64,000 nucleotides of DNA, taken from positions 4,340,001 to 4,404,000 of the forward strand of contig JAGMUV010000001.1 of the NCBI GenBank assembly GCA_020744425.1, read 5' to 3'. The notes below the pieces were generated by a model, which was not told the DNA's origin, did no database searches, and saw only the letters and a program-made list of their open reading frames with translations. This document shows, in pieces, positions 34,357 through 44,816 of the stretch. Made by a program: the position numbers and the translations under genes. Each line of letters begins with the position of its first letter. The first letter of the stretch is position 1. The stretch comes from Dactylonectria macrodidyma (taxonomy: Eukaryota > Ascomycota > Sordariomycetes > Hypocreales > Nectriaceae).

Positions 34357-37300
34357 TGCGATAGAGCAAAAATAACGATACCAATGTTAAGATTGGCGTA
34401 ATAGAAAGAAGAATGATAAATTTGATGTCGTTTCAAAGAGAATCACATATCGAGGTGACATGATGCCTTAAATGTTTTTTGATGGAGCTTTCGTTGCGTC
34501 ATCAAGCGCCGACTCGGCGCGTAATGAAATACCTCACTTCCACGATGGTGTGTACTAGGAGTTGCTAGTTCACGGAGAGGGTCGTCCTGCCAGGTAATTT
34601 GGACAACGACTGGCTCGCATGTGCTGGATCAGGGTCAGACGATTTAACCCGAGCGACCGAGCCGAGAAGCACTAACTTAATGGGGTGGATATTAAAAAAC
34701 TTATCGATTACTGGACGTGTTGTCAACGAATTTGTCCTAAACCATGTCTCCTTATAACAGATGTGGAAAAAGAATTACTTCACGTACCCATGTATGCCTG
34801 AAAGACATATCTCGTAACGTCAAGTAGCACTGATTGTAAACCGAGGATCAACCGGGAGGTTTCTCTGGCACTTTCAATGTCCAATTTTGCTTGTTCTCTG
34901 GGCATTCTGTCGCCATTATTAAGCAATGGCGAGCTCGAACCGACGCATGGTTGTCCGTGCGCCTCAGCGCTTCATTAACGGGTGAGCCATAAATAGGTCG
35001 GCGCGTAATGAGCCAGTTGATGCTGGGCTTCCATTTAGACGGTGTAAAGGCAACTACACGTCACAGTTGCGGCTGACCGTGATTTCCTTTCGCCGCTTTG
35101 ATTGGACATGATTGAAAAGCGCGCGGCAACCGCAGTGTAGGATTAGTGGGTCGTGTGTGCCAAGGGGTCAATCGATTGGCTAGAAGAATAGCTCACACTT
35201 TAATTCTTGGCTGCACCAAATTAGACGTACTTTTGGAAGTTTTGGATCTTGCTAGCTGTTATCAGACAGGAAGGAGTGGTTGGGACAGCTTGGTGACGAT
35301 GGAAGATCTTGTCTTTTCTCTCTGTCTAGGGGGGAAGGAAGCTAGCTATTTATCCCTAATGATCCCGCTGATCTGGACACCCTTGAACTGATGATGCCGT
35401 CATAAGCCGTCGATCTAGGCGTTGAGGGTCATCTAGGTTGTTGAGGTCTGTCTAGGTTGTTGAGGGTGGACTAGGTTTGAAGTCTCTGTCTAGGTTCAAA
35501 GGGAAACACTATATCGATCCGGCCCTATGCATAACTAGCTTTCCTATCGGTCCGTCTGACAGCTGTTAGGTAAGCGCAAATCAGTTCTTGATCCTGGGCT
35601 CTCGCGCGGTGTTGTTTTAACTTGATATGTCGTAGCAATCTCAGGTCCTTGCTGGTTGAGAAGCGGCGTTTTTACCTGATGTGAATTCATAAGCACTTAG
35701 TAATCAAAGCCACCCGACTTGGCCTAAGGCCATGATTGATGCAAGCCCGGAAGATCATTGCGCCGATGAGCCTGTTGAACTCGACTCGAAAGAGAAGTTC
35801 TTGAATTGTGCCTATCGGCGAATCCTCGACACCGAGCTGCCTAGCTATCCAAAAATACGCATCCGGGTTAAAGTCTTTAAGGGCGTTGAGCGACTCATTG
35901 CGTAGTAGTCCCATGAGTAACCGGTGGCTCTATCGGTAAAGATCCAGACTAATGTGTAATCAGCGTAGCCTTGGGTCATCGGATGGAAATCGAGGGCAAT
36001 ACGGTCTCCTGGAGGTGGGATCGGTCGAGCAAAACTCAGTGTCTTTTATTGACACAACTGTATTTTCAACAACTCCCCTCATACGGAGCTGGAACTAGCC
36101 AGTCGCACGATAGGAGTCGACCGCGTGGTTGATGAGCTTATTTATAAGTTTACTCATGATCGTGAAATAGATTGGCTGTAGGTCACAGAGGCGAAGCACC
36201 GACGGTTATCATCGTGGCTAATACGATCTTTAGCTTGCTGGGCATTCCGCCTACCCACCAGAAAGCAGAAATCCCCTTCGCCGCTGTCGTGAATATTCGC
36301 GGCGATCGACCGCACAGCCTTACGGAGTCAAAACAATTACTTCCAATCGTTTATATAATCAATAGAAGTAACTTCTTTTAGTTAGCTATTTATTTTGGCC
36401 AACTTTTCTGTAAGTGAAATTGACGAGTTTTGGTGGTGCCTTTTTTTTTTGGCGTGGCCAAAGGGTGGGGTTGGCGAAAGAGTGGTTGTGCATGGTACTG
36501 TTCAACCACGTTAAGCTATTTGTCCTGTCCTCCAGTCTTGGGAAGACGCAAGGACTCCAAGGAGCAACCTCACAAGCCATATTAAGGAACTGCGACCGAG
36601 CCGAGTCGTCCAGGCTGCCGCGATGGAGTTGAATGGCTTTTCTCCCTGCTGGACTCGAGAATCGAAGTTCTCCCATGTTGGCAATTTCCTTTTCGAGATA
36701 GGTTGTCCCTCTTATCTCAACAGCGACACCCACGTCTCGCACTATCCGTTTGGGAACAATCCTTCACTGGCGGGATTTAGCCGTTGATTCTACATTCACA
36801 TCCCCCTTTGCGAGGGCATCTGAAACATACGTGACATAAGAGTCATCTGGTCTTCCATGGGCGTTGTTGTAGTGCTTGTTAGTGGCTCACGTTCGGGCAA
36901 GGCTGATACTTCGCGAAGAAAGAGTTCGTGGCAATCCTTCTCCGACGTGACGGCAAGGGTTTGGGAGCCAGAGTTACTTATGTTTCCTAAAGAAAGCTGC
37001 TGTCAGCGAATGATCTGGCTGAACTCTCTGTCTTTTCAGGCCCGATATCGACATTCTCTTGAGCTATTGGCGGGTGGTAGAGGAGTGCTTACCAGACTTA
37101 GTTAGAGGTAAAGATTTTGGGATGGCAATGTTTGGCATCTCGTTGTGTTTCTGCTATCAAAGTTGTCGAAAATATGATGTTGCAAACCTCGAACTTTTTC
37201 TTCAGGAGAGATGGCAGTGGATATTCGACAGGTCGGACAGAGGGAGTAGAGATGTTCCGAGACTTGATTTGCTAACACTTAGTATTCGCTATCTGCCGTC

Positions 37301-39431
37301 ACTTGTCGTAAGGATAAAGGTAAAATATAATTCTCTCTTACGAGGGAGGGTTAATGCCAAAAATGCAACCACTCCAGATCTAGGGCCAAGAAAGGGAGGA
37401 GAGAAACGGTGATAAAGCCTTCCTTGGCCAAGACATCAAATCATCCAACACCTGGCGTCTCAGCCGCAAACGTCAACCCGGCGGTCGGAAGGCATCGCGG
37501 CCGGAGTAGGGCCTCCGCCGTATCTCGTATTTCGTACCGGCGAAAATTATATCCACGCGAGGACAAACAGCCTTTCATTGGCTGTTATCAGGTTTAAAAT
37601 GTGGATGCGACGCAAGGAATACTGGTAGCTTGATCTTTGGGCTATCACACGCGAATGGGGAGAGCAGCTGGTTGGCTGAGGAGATGGAGGAGATGGAGGA
37701 TGATTGGGGGATGATTCATGATGGAAAGGGGACTGTCTTATGGGGGGCAAGTCCGAGATACGAGATGATGGATTGGGTAAAATGGGTGTTGGTTTCTGAA
37801 AGTCTCGTATTTCTCGCTGAAGATTTTCTAATTCGGGCTTCGTGGAGTTTCTGAAAAGTCCGAAGGTCGAGACTCGTTCGTGGCCGTCATTTGCCTCGTC
37901 AAAAACTTTGCCGATGAGTATGTAGTAGGAACCCTTGCATATCATCACGACTTCGCCGTGGATGTATCACTAATATTGAGGGTGCTGTCAATGTTATTCG
38001 CTGCTTTTAGCAACAATCTGATGCCTAGCAAACAATATGTCCAGTAGCCTTAATCATAACCAAATGGCTATACCAACAGAGACAAGGATGAATTTGTTTT
38101 ACTGACGAGCATAGCATCCCCTAATATCTAGAGCTACCTTAACAACCCGCCTATCTGCTACAAAAGTTTATTCTTCGCAAGGACCTGTATATCCAAAACT
38201 CCGCAAAGGACGCAAGGTCCACTTTAGCCCTTCTGCCGGACTACCAAACGGAGTTATTAGTTCCGGGGAATACTTTGGACACTGTAGGAAGGTGATTAGC
38301 ATGTTCAGGGAGGTTCATGTTGCCGGACCGCGATGCAGCAGTTCACAGACGTGGTGCTGCAGACCGCCGGTAATTGCACGGCCCCATTCTCCCGCACCCG
38401 CCTGACGGCGTTCCCGGGTCGATCGGGGCGTCAAACAAAATGTAGGACTCCTTAGCTATGCACTGCCACTAAACAATTTGGATGGGCCCTGAACCGCTCT
38501 ATGCTGGTGATGCTGAGTGTAGTGCCGCAGGCCACCGTCTTTATTCACCAAACTCGCCTCACGTGGAGATAAGTATTGTGAGACCCTGGCGAAGGATTAG
38601 ATTAGCAACCGTTATCGGCAGTATTAAGTTGTAGGAGTCTAACTTGGGGGTGGTTGGTCGAGTCTGTTTCTAATTTGGTGCGTACGAAGATAAACCGAAA
38701 CCGGAACCGAGACCGAGAGCGTATCCCGATCCCGGTAATTTACTTGGTGGAACTCTAAGAGTCCCATTGTTTTGAACTCCGCGCATAACAATGTGACGTA
38801 GATTGAAGGCTGATCATGCAGATCCGGAGCTATTCATTAGCCTGTAACGCATTGAAGATTTCTCTGATTGGCGCATTTTCCTCCGCCTCGGCGGATTTGC
38901 GTCTCTGTCTAAGCATAGGTACACGTTATGGCTGCCAGTTCTCTGAGCAAATGCGACAGTCTGCTGCGGCATAGACCTCGGTCCCAATAAACTGGGACGG
39001 AAATTTGCCAGAGCTGTCCGTGCAGTGCGAAACCGAGAGGCGAACAGACATCGGCAATGAGTCCCATGGCTATGCGGCAGTAGTTTTGAGCCACCATCAT
39101 TGTCGTCATAGTTGAACTAGATGCATTGAAATAAATTGCGATGGACATGAAAGGTTATATGCTAAGTGATATCCGACCTTAAAAGGCTCCCTGCTCCCCA
39201 TTCGTTGGATGAACATCACTCTCACTCAACATTGCATTGGACACTCAGTCGAATACTATCCTTCCAAGGTTGGGCATCTTTGTTATAAATTTAAAGACAC
39301 TTGCCCTATTACCTACTGTACCAATTGCGTCTATTGATGTTTGAAATGCTAATTTTTATGTCTCAATAAGGACAAATTCTTTGACTTTAAGTGGAGGTCT
39401 GGATGCCCTAGGCTGTACACTTCGCGCCCTC
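34357..39431. other. 5-kb gene-poor stretch
   Basis: I see no gene I can defend. Protein-like but unsupported frames are 35687-35914 (minus, 75 codons), 36386-36742 (minus, 118 codons, preceded by a possible 3' splice site at 36775-36780) and 37547-37948 (minus, Pro/Ser-rich end). A short degenerate tandem repeat (unit about tctaggttgttgagg) lies at 35408-35500. Composition is moderate, not RIP-like. The stretch may hold decayed genes or long regulatory DNA. Confidence 0.35.
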
Positions 39432-40696
39432 TTAGCAGCATCCTCCCTTGATGCCATTGGTGTTCTCAGTGATATTCTCGCCGATTCCCACATTCAACCC
39501 ACCATTCACGTGCTCATTAGGCCCAGCAATCAGGATCTTGATCACCTGGCCCTCCTTGACCTTCTTAAACGCGTCCTCTGTCTGCGTGAAACCCACGACA
39601 CCCGTGATAAGTTTCTTAACATCTACGCTGCCATTGGCCACCAGCTCAATAGCAAGTTGGTAATCTCCAGGACCATATCGGAAGCTGCCTCGCACCGTGA
39701 CCTCCTTCTGGCACAGGGCCATAATAGGAAAAGTAATATCTGCCTTGCCCATGCCACCCTGAACGTAGGTGCCTCCCATCTTCACAACATGCAAACTTGT
39801 TTGAATGCATGGTTCCGCTCCGCTGGCGTCAATGACAACGTCTGCACCCTTGCCAAGGTTGCATTGCTCGAGTAGGGCATTCGCGTTCTCTTCTGGCGAA
39901 ATGCGCTGGAAGTGGTATGTGTGTGTGGCGGCTAGCTCTGTGGCGAAATCGAGCTTTGACTGGATGATATCAACACTAACGACCTTGACAGCACCAAAGG
40001 ACTTGGCGACTGCTGCGCAGAGAAGACCGACTGGGCCAGCTCCCATGACCACAACGGTCGCGCCGGGTCTGACTCTTGCTTGCTGAACGATATGTACCGC
40101 AACCGCAAGAGGCTCAATTAATGCACCCTCTTCGAGGGAAACATTGGTAGGCAGCTTATAGCAGAAGTCGGACGGTGCAACCCAAAAGCCTGTAAGAGTG
40201 CCATCGTAGGGAGGGGTAGCCGCGAACACCATATCTGGGCAGAGGTTATATCGGCCAGCCAAACAGTCGTTGCACCGCCGGCAGGGATAGCCGGGTTCGA
40301 GAGCGACCCTGTCACCGGGCGAAAGCGTCTTGACGGCGCTGCCGACCTCGACGACAGTGCCGGCGGATTCGTGGCCTAGGACCATAGGCTCTTCGACCAC
40401 GAAGTGGCCAATCCTGCCATATTCCCAGTAGTGTACATCAGAGCCGCAGATACCCGTGTAATTGACGGCTACCAGGACATCGTGGGCTGCGGAGATCTTC
40501 GGTATAGGTCGTTCGGCGAACTGAACGTCATGGGGTTTGTTCAGGATGAACGAGAGGTTCTATAGGGTTGAGTCTCAGTATCAGTCATGCCGCCGAGGTC
40601 TGATTCAGGAATTGGGCAGCTAACACTGTTCGTCTTTGTTGATGAACTGGTATTCTGCTCAGGAACTAGCTCCTGAATTATAGATCCTGGGGCCAT
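39432..40696 (-). CDS. Xylitol/sorbitol dehydrogenase (zinc MDR family)
   Basis: Exon 1 (40696-40625) and exon 2 (40559-39432) join in phase 0 across a 65-bp intron (gttagc...ctatag) to 399 residues. The core SNLSFILNKPHDVQF...GICGSDVHYW...GHESAG is the fungal xylitol dehydrogenase/polyol dehydrogenase pattern. Catalytic zinc ligands are C62, H87 and E88. Structural zinc cysteines are C117, C120, C123 and C131. The NAD-binding loop GAGPVG is at 197-202, with D221 favouring NAD over NADP. The enzyme oxidises xylitol to D-xylulose or sorbitol to fructose in the cytosol. Relative to the usual 350-360 residues it has an extra N-terminal stretch of about 22 residues and a C-terminal tail ending KGGCC. 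Divergent from the regulator to its right. Confidence 0.88.
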
Positions 40697-41008
40697 GGTC
40701 TGGACACAATATGGGGAATGCGAAGTGGCAGGATGGTTGGATTTGACAGATTGTTTGGAAGGCAACCGAAAGGGCAGATATGGCGTGGAAACACAGACTG
40801 ACAGAATCTAGGGTGGGATTCACCGGGTTCTGGACAAAGAAGGTAAGTGAGGTTAAATATTTTTGAACGCGTAGTCCGCGGCCAATCTATACGTATTAAT
40901 GAAATTCGTGCGTCCTCATCTCGTCTTTAGCTATTTACTTGCCACCCTACCTCCTTATCGGCGGGTGTATTAGATGCTCCATATTGCTACCCCATTTTAT
41001 GGAGCATC
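40697..41008. promoter_or_regulatory. Dehydrogenase half of a divergent promoter, cut by element D
   Basis: About 310 bp upstream of the dehydrogenase. It contains a CCAAT box (ggccaatct near 40880-40888) and a CGG-type motif (tatcggcggg at 40956-40965), similar to motifs in the promoters of the regulator and the transporter. The last five bases, GCATC (41004-41008), are the left target duplication of element D. Confidence 0.5.
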
Positions 41009-41275
41009 TGTCAGACAATTGGTTCCACAGGGATCATTGTTGGCATCGGTCAATTGATGAGAATTATCTAAGGAGCAAGAACTCAATGACAAGATGCACT
41101 GAGCCGTGCAGCTCTTTTATACACAAATGAAAGCGTTGGCTGTTTAGGCAGCAGCCTGCTGCTTGACGCTAATTGTGGTCGTTCACTCTCATCGTGAACA
41201 AGTTCACGATGATCGTGATCCTTGCCTCATTTCGACGGCAGCTGCTCTAGTGGGGCCGGGGCTTGATATGCGACA
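41009..41275 (-). repeat. Element D left LTR (3' LTR)
   Basis: 267 bp, TGTCAGACAA...TATGCGACA. Contains a 7-bp palindromic arm pair (tcatcgtgaacaagttcacgatga) at about 41192-41215. Identical to the right LTR. Confidence 0.95.
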
Positions 41276-41286
41276 CACCCCCCAGC
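41276..41286 (-). other. Element D polypurine tract
   Basis: Read on the minus strand, gctgggggg abuts the 3' LTR. It is a purine run expected to prime plus-strand synthesis. Confidence 0.6.
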
Positions 41287-41348
41287 GTTGAGTGATCAAG
41301 TCGACGCTGCTAGAAGCTATCACAACCAGCCATAAAATCACCATCATC

Positions 41349-44300
41349 CTATTGCATAGCTTGGTCTCCCAAGCCCACCTCCCTCTTGATATCGACCAAA
41401 TTCAGCATTGAGCGGAAGTGCTCAAACTTAGATCTGGACAGAGCTTTCGTCAAGCCGTCTGCTGGCATTTGATCAGTCTTGAGGTATTCCACCAGAAATC
41501 TACCTTTCTTGAATTCCTGCTTCAGCCACATGTTCTGGACGTCAACATGTCGCAACTTCGTCGTAATTCTCTGGTTCTCCTCAACCACAAGTCGGATCGA
41601 CTGAAGATTGTCGCAGTATATCTTAAGTGGTCCAAGATCAAGAGAGATATCCCTGAGAAGGCGGTCTAGGGCGTAGCTCTCCTTGGCTGTTCTTTCTAGG
41701 CTCAAGATTTCTGCTTCAGTTGTCGAAGTCGTGACTGTGTCTTGGAGACCAGCCTTCCATACGACCGGTCCGTTGAACAGTGTCATGACATATCCCTGCG
41801 ATGAGCGTCGGGTCTCGATGTCATCTGCAAATGACGCATCACTTGCGATCACAAGAGCCTCTCCTGCGTGCATCCCATCATAGATGATGGCAAGGAATCT
41901 CGTCGCGTAGAGGTAACGAATGCATTGGTTGGCTGCAGCAAGATGTTCAGGCGATGGGTTCGTCAAGAACCTTGCAAGCTGGGCTGCTGCTCGCGCTATG
42001 TCCGGTCTGGTCATAACTGCGATATACATCAAAGACCCAACGCGTTCTTGATACGCTTTGACTTCTTCCTTGGTGGCCTGTCCGTCATATTTGACAAGAG
42101 GGATCGTTATGATCGGGATCGATGGCACTCGAAGTTTTGAGTCGTAGAGCTTGAATTTTCGTGCGATTTTCTCAACGTAAGCGTCTTGGCAGAGGTAGAT
42201 CTTCCGATTTGGTCGATCCCTAATAACTCTGATGCCAAGATACCATTTGAACTCTTCTTCGCGCAGGCTGTATTTGCATTGGAGATGTTGAACGAGGTTG
42301 TCTACCACCTGCTTCTCTTGCCGTGTGCTGAGGATCAGGATATCGTCAACATAGACAAGAACTAGGATCTTGCCATTGGTAAAGACGCAGGGTTCTTCAT
42401 CCGTGCGATCAATCCCTGCTTCCTTGAGCGCCTCAGAAATCTCGTTATACCAAAGGAGTGGAGCTTCGCGAAGGCCGTAGAGGGCCTTGTCGAGTTCCGC
42501 GATCATGGTTGACGTTTCCCCTGGCTTCAGGAAACCAAGTTCCACATATCCCTTGGGAAGCTGAACGTAGACGGGTTGGTCCTTCTTGAGGTCGCTGTAG
42601 AGGAATGCGTTCCCAACGTCGAATTGTCGAATCTCGAGATCGAATCGTGCCGCTGTTGCCATCATGATCCTGAAGGTCTTTGCTGCAAGCGTGGCGGCAT
42701 AAGTTTCCAGTCCGCCATCGTCATCTTGGAGATCCCCACGGACACAGACGCGAGCCTTGCACCTTTGGAGGTAGCCATCTTGATCGAATTTATAGGTGAA
42801 TACCCACTTCAGCGGAAGGGGTAGTCCACGAGCTTTTTCGCGTTCGACCAGCCTCCAGGTGCCTCGCTGGAGGAGATCGTGTAATTCCTTTCTTATGGCT
42901 GCTTTGAATTCTGGGCCCATTGGGTGGTCTTCTAGATCCTGATATCGTTTGGGAAGTCGTACAAGTTCATCCCGGTGAAATCGATGATCTCGTGCCGTCT
43001 TGGAGACTGCGGCGAGAAAGACGCTATGAAATGTTGCGAGGTTTCCCTCTGGATGTTGATCGGTTGGAAGCTGGGTAGTGAAAACGCTGTGCACGTTATC
43101 ATCATACTTCCGATTTGGCTTTGGTGTCCGGTCACTCTTGCGAGTCGGTTGGTCACCGTAGAGTTCCTTTTGGCTGCGGCGTGTGCGCGTTTTGCCGCGA
43201 GCTTCAGGAGTTGTTTGGTCACCTGACGGCTGCTTGTCCGGTTGCATGCTATTGCCTTCTGGGGAAGGTCGCCGGCGTGGGTTCAGCGGTTGAACTACGA
43301 TCGTGTCCCGGGTGACTCCTTCAGGACTAAGATCGCGTGACTCAGTTGAACTTGGAATGGCATGACTTGGCTCGATGTCTTCGAATCGGCTGTCTGGCGA
43401 TGGGGCAGCTGATCTTTGCATCGGAGGGCCATGGTATTCGTCAAGGTCACTGTCTGGACCAGCCACGGACCGTTGGGCAGGTGAATTCGGGTCTGTTTGC
43501 AACGGCGGGTCTGGTGTTGAAGTGTTCGAGCCGGTTGACCCGAAAGCTGGTGAGGCGTCCCTACTGACCAGCTGTGGTGTTGGGTCCGGCGTCGGAAGGA
43601 TTGGTGGTTCGCCCAGAGGTGTGAGAAGTCTTTGCGATAGAGGCTGTACAGGCTGTGACGTGCTGTCTGCAGCACCTGAAGTGGCTCCTCTAGCGTCTTC
43701 CACCCCCGAGTTCGAACCGTCTGGGTTGAAATCCAAGATGTGGTCATCGAACTCATAGAGAAATTCGTCCAAGATCGTGTCCCAGTCTCGCCGAGGAAGT
43801 GGCTCCAACGCCTGCGGTGTTGGTCTGTATTCCACGACCGCTTCCGTCTCGAGCTGTTCTTCTTTCTCTGGGTCAAAGAATTCCTCTTCATTGAATCGTA
43901 CGTCTCGGGACAGGATGACCTGATTGAGCTTGGGGACCCAGATACGATAGATATTGCTAGCATGATAACCAACGAGATATCCAACGTGTGCTCGTGGGCC
44001 AAGCTTGAACTGATTGATGTCTTTCCCGGCCTTATAGCGGCTGTTTAAGGGATATGCTTTGCATCCATACGCATAAATCCCGCGCCAGTCTGGTCGGAGG
44101 TCATTTGTTGCATCAAAATCGACGTTTGGTGGTCTATACCATCGAAAGTGCTGGTGAAACCAACGGTCCATCTTCTCCTTGGGTGACATCCACTCGTTCC
44201 TGCGGCTGGGAAGGATATTATGTATCCAAACGGCTGCACGGTAGAATTCTGGCCAGAGATCTTGCGGAAGGAGGCCAATCATACAGCGCATTCGTAGCTG

Positions 44301-44816
44301 ATTGATTCCACCAGGTCGTTCCGCTCCACCAGTCGGTTCTTTGGTGTGCGTCGGCGGAAGTTCAATCTCTATTCCTACCTCTGTCGCCCAAATCTGAAAC
44401 TCGGAGTCTCTTTGAAAAGGTAGATTAATGACGGCCCTTTCGTTGTCGATTCTGATCTTGCAGATCGATGCACCCGTGTGTCTCTTGACTCGGGCCTCAA
44501 AGTCCTTGATGATCTTGCTGACTTCCGTCTTTGAAGCCAAGGACCAGGAGAACATCATGCCGCTGAATTCGTCTGTGATGAGCAGAACGTAGCGGTGTCC
44601 ATTGTATGCCGTAGGGAACTGGAAGATATCGATGAAGATCCGGTAAAACGGTTGTCTTGACCGGTTTGGTGATTCCCTGCGGGAGATAATCTCGGTCGCC
44701 TTGCCAGTGCCGCAGGCCGTGCATTGAACAGTAGTCGGACCCTTGATCCGGACTCCCTTGGTCTGTAAGACAAGTTGTTCAAGTGCTTGTGGCCCTGCGT
44801 GGCAAGAGCGAAGATG
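41349..44816 (-). CDS. Element D integrase - reverse transcriptase - RNase H (copia pol)
   Basis: The frame is continuous from just after a TAG at 44817-44819 down to 41349, about 1155 codons. The part from the internal Met at 44558 alone is 1069 residues. In order: the zinc-binding gag-pre-integrase/integrase N-terminus with CTAC; the integrase core with FIDIFQFP, RIDNERA and GGAERPGG supplying the D,D,E residues; a long Pro/Ser-rich linker; reverse transcriptase with VYVDDILIL; and RNase H with DASFADD, TEAE, YCDNLQS and DGLTKAL. Integrase before reverse transcriptase defines Ty1/copia. There is no ATG right after the stop, so translation must come from read-through of the gag frame or the copy is defective by one codon. 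Confidence 0.9.
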   Translation of the reverse strand, partial: HLRSCHAGPQALEQLVLQTKGVRIKGPTTVQCTACGTGKATEIISRRESPNRSRQPFYRIFIDIFQFPTAYNGHRYVLLITDEFSGMMFSWSLASKTEVSKIIKDFEARVKRHTGASICKIRIDNERAVINLPFQRDSEFQIWATEVGIEIELPPTHTKEPTGGAERPGGINQLRMRCMIGLLPQDLWPEFYRAAVWIHNILPSRRNEWMSPKEKMDRWFHQHFRWYRPPNVDFDATNDLRPDWRGIYAYGCKAYPLNSRYKAGKDINQFKLGPRAHVGYLVGYHASNIYRIWVPKLNQVILSRDVRFNEEEFFDPEKEEQLETEAVVEYRPTPQALEPLPRRDWDTILDEFLYEFDDHILDFNPDGSNSGVEDARGATSGAADSTSQPVQPLSQRLLTPLGEPPILPTPDPTPQLVSRDASPAFGSTGSNTSTPDPPLQTDPNSPAQRSVAGPDSDLDEYHGPPMQRSAAPSPDSRFEDIEPSHAIPSSTESRDLSPEGVTRDTIVVQPLNPRRRPSPEGNSMQPDKQPSGDQTTPEARGKTRTRRSQKELYGDQPTRKSDRTPKPNRKYDDNVHSVFTTQLPTDQHPEGNLATFHSVFLAAVSKTARDHRFHRDELVRLPKRYQDLEDHPMGPEFKAAIRKELHDLLQRGTWRLVEREKARGLPLPLKWVFTYKFDQDGYLQRCKARVCVRGDLQDDDGGLETYAATLAAKTFRIMMATAARFDLEIRQFDVGNAFLYSDLKKDQPVYVQLPKGYVELGFLKPGETSTMIAELDKALYGLREAPLLWYNEISEALKEAGIDRTDEEPCVFTNGKILVLVYVDDILILSTRQEKQVVDNLVQHLQCKYSLREEEFKWYLGIRVIRDRPNRKIYLCQDAYVEKIARKFKLYDSKLRVPSIPIITIPLVKYDGQATKEEVKAYQERVGSLMYIAVMTRPDIARAAAQLARFLTNPSPEHLAAANQCIRYLYATRFLAIIYDGMHAGEALVIASDASFADDIETRRSSQGYVMTLFNGPVVWKAGLQDTVTTSTTEAEILSLERTAKESYALDRLLRDISLDLGPLKIYCDNLQSIRLVVEENQRITTKLRHVDVQNMWLKQEFKKGRFLVEYLKTDQMPADGLTKALSRSKFEHFRSMLNLVDIKREVGLGDQAMQ

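Noticed and set aside
36386..36742. 118-codon minus-strand frame as a gene
   Set aside because: A possible splice acceptor precedes it, but no upstream exon keeps the frame and no family is recognisable. Left as part of the gene-poor stretch.
39381..39875. 164-codon plus-strand frame opposite the dehydrogenase
   Set aside because: Exact antisense of a well-supported gene; no family resemblance.
43295..44002. 235-codon minus-strand frame within element D pol
   Set aside because: Alternative frame of the pol linker; Ser/Thr/Gln shadow without domains.
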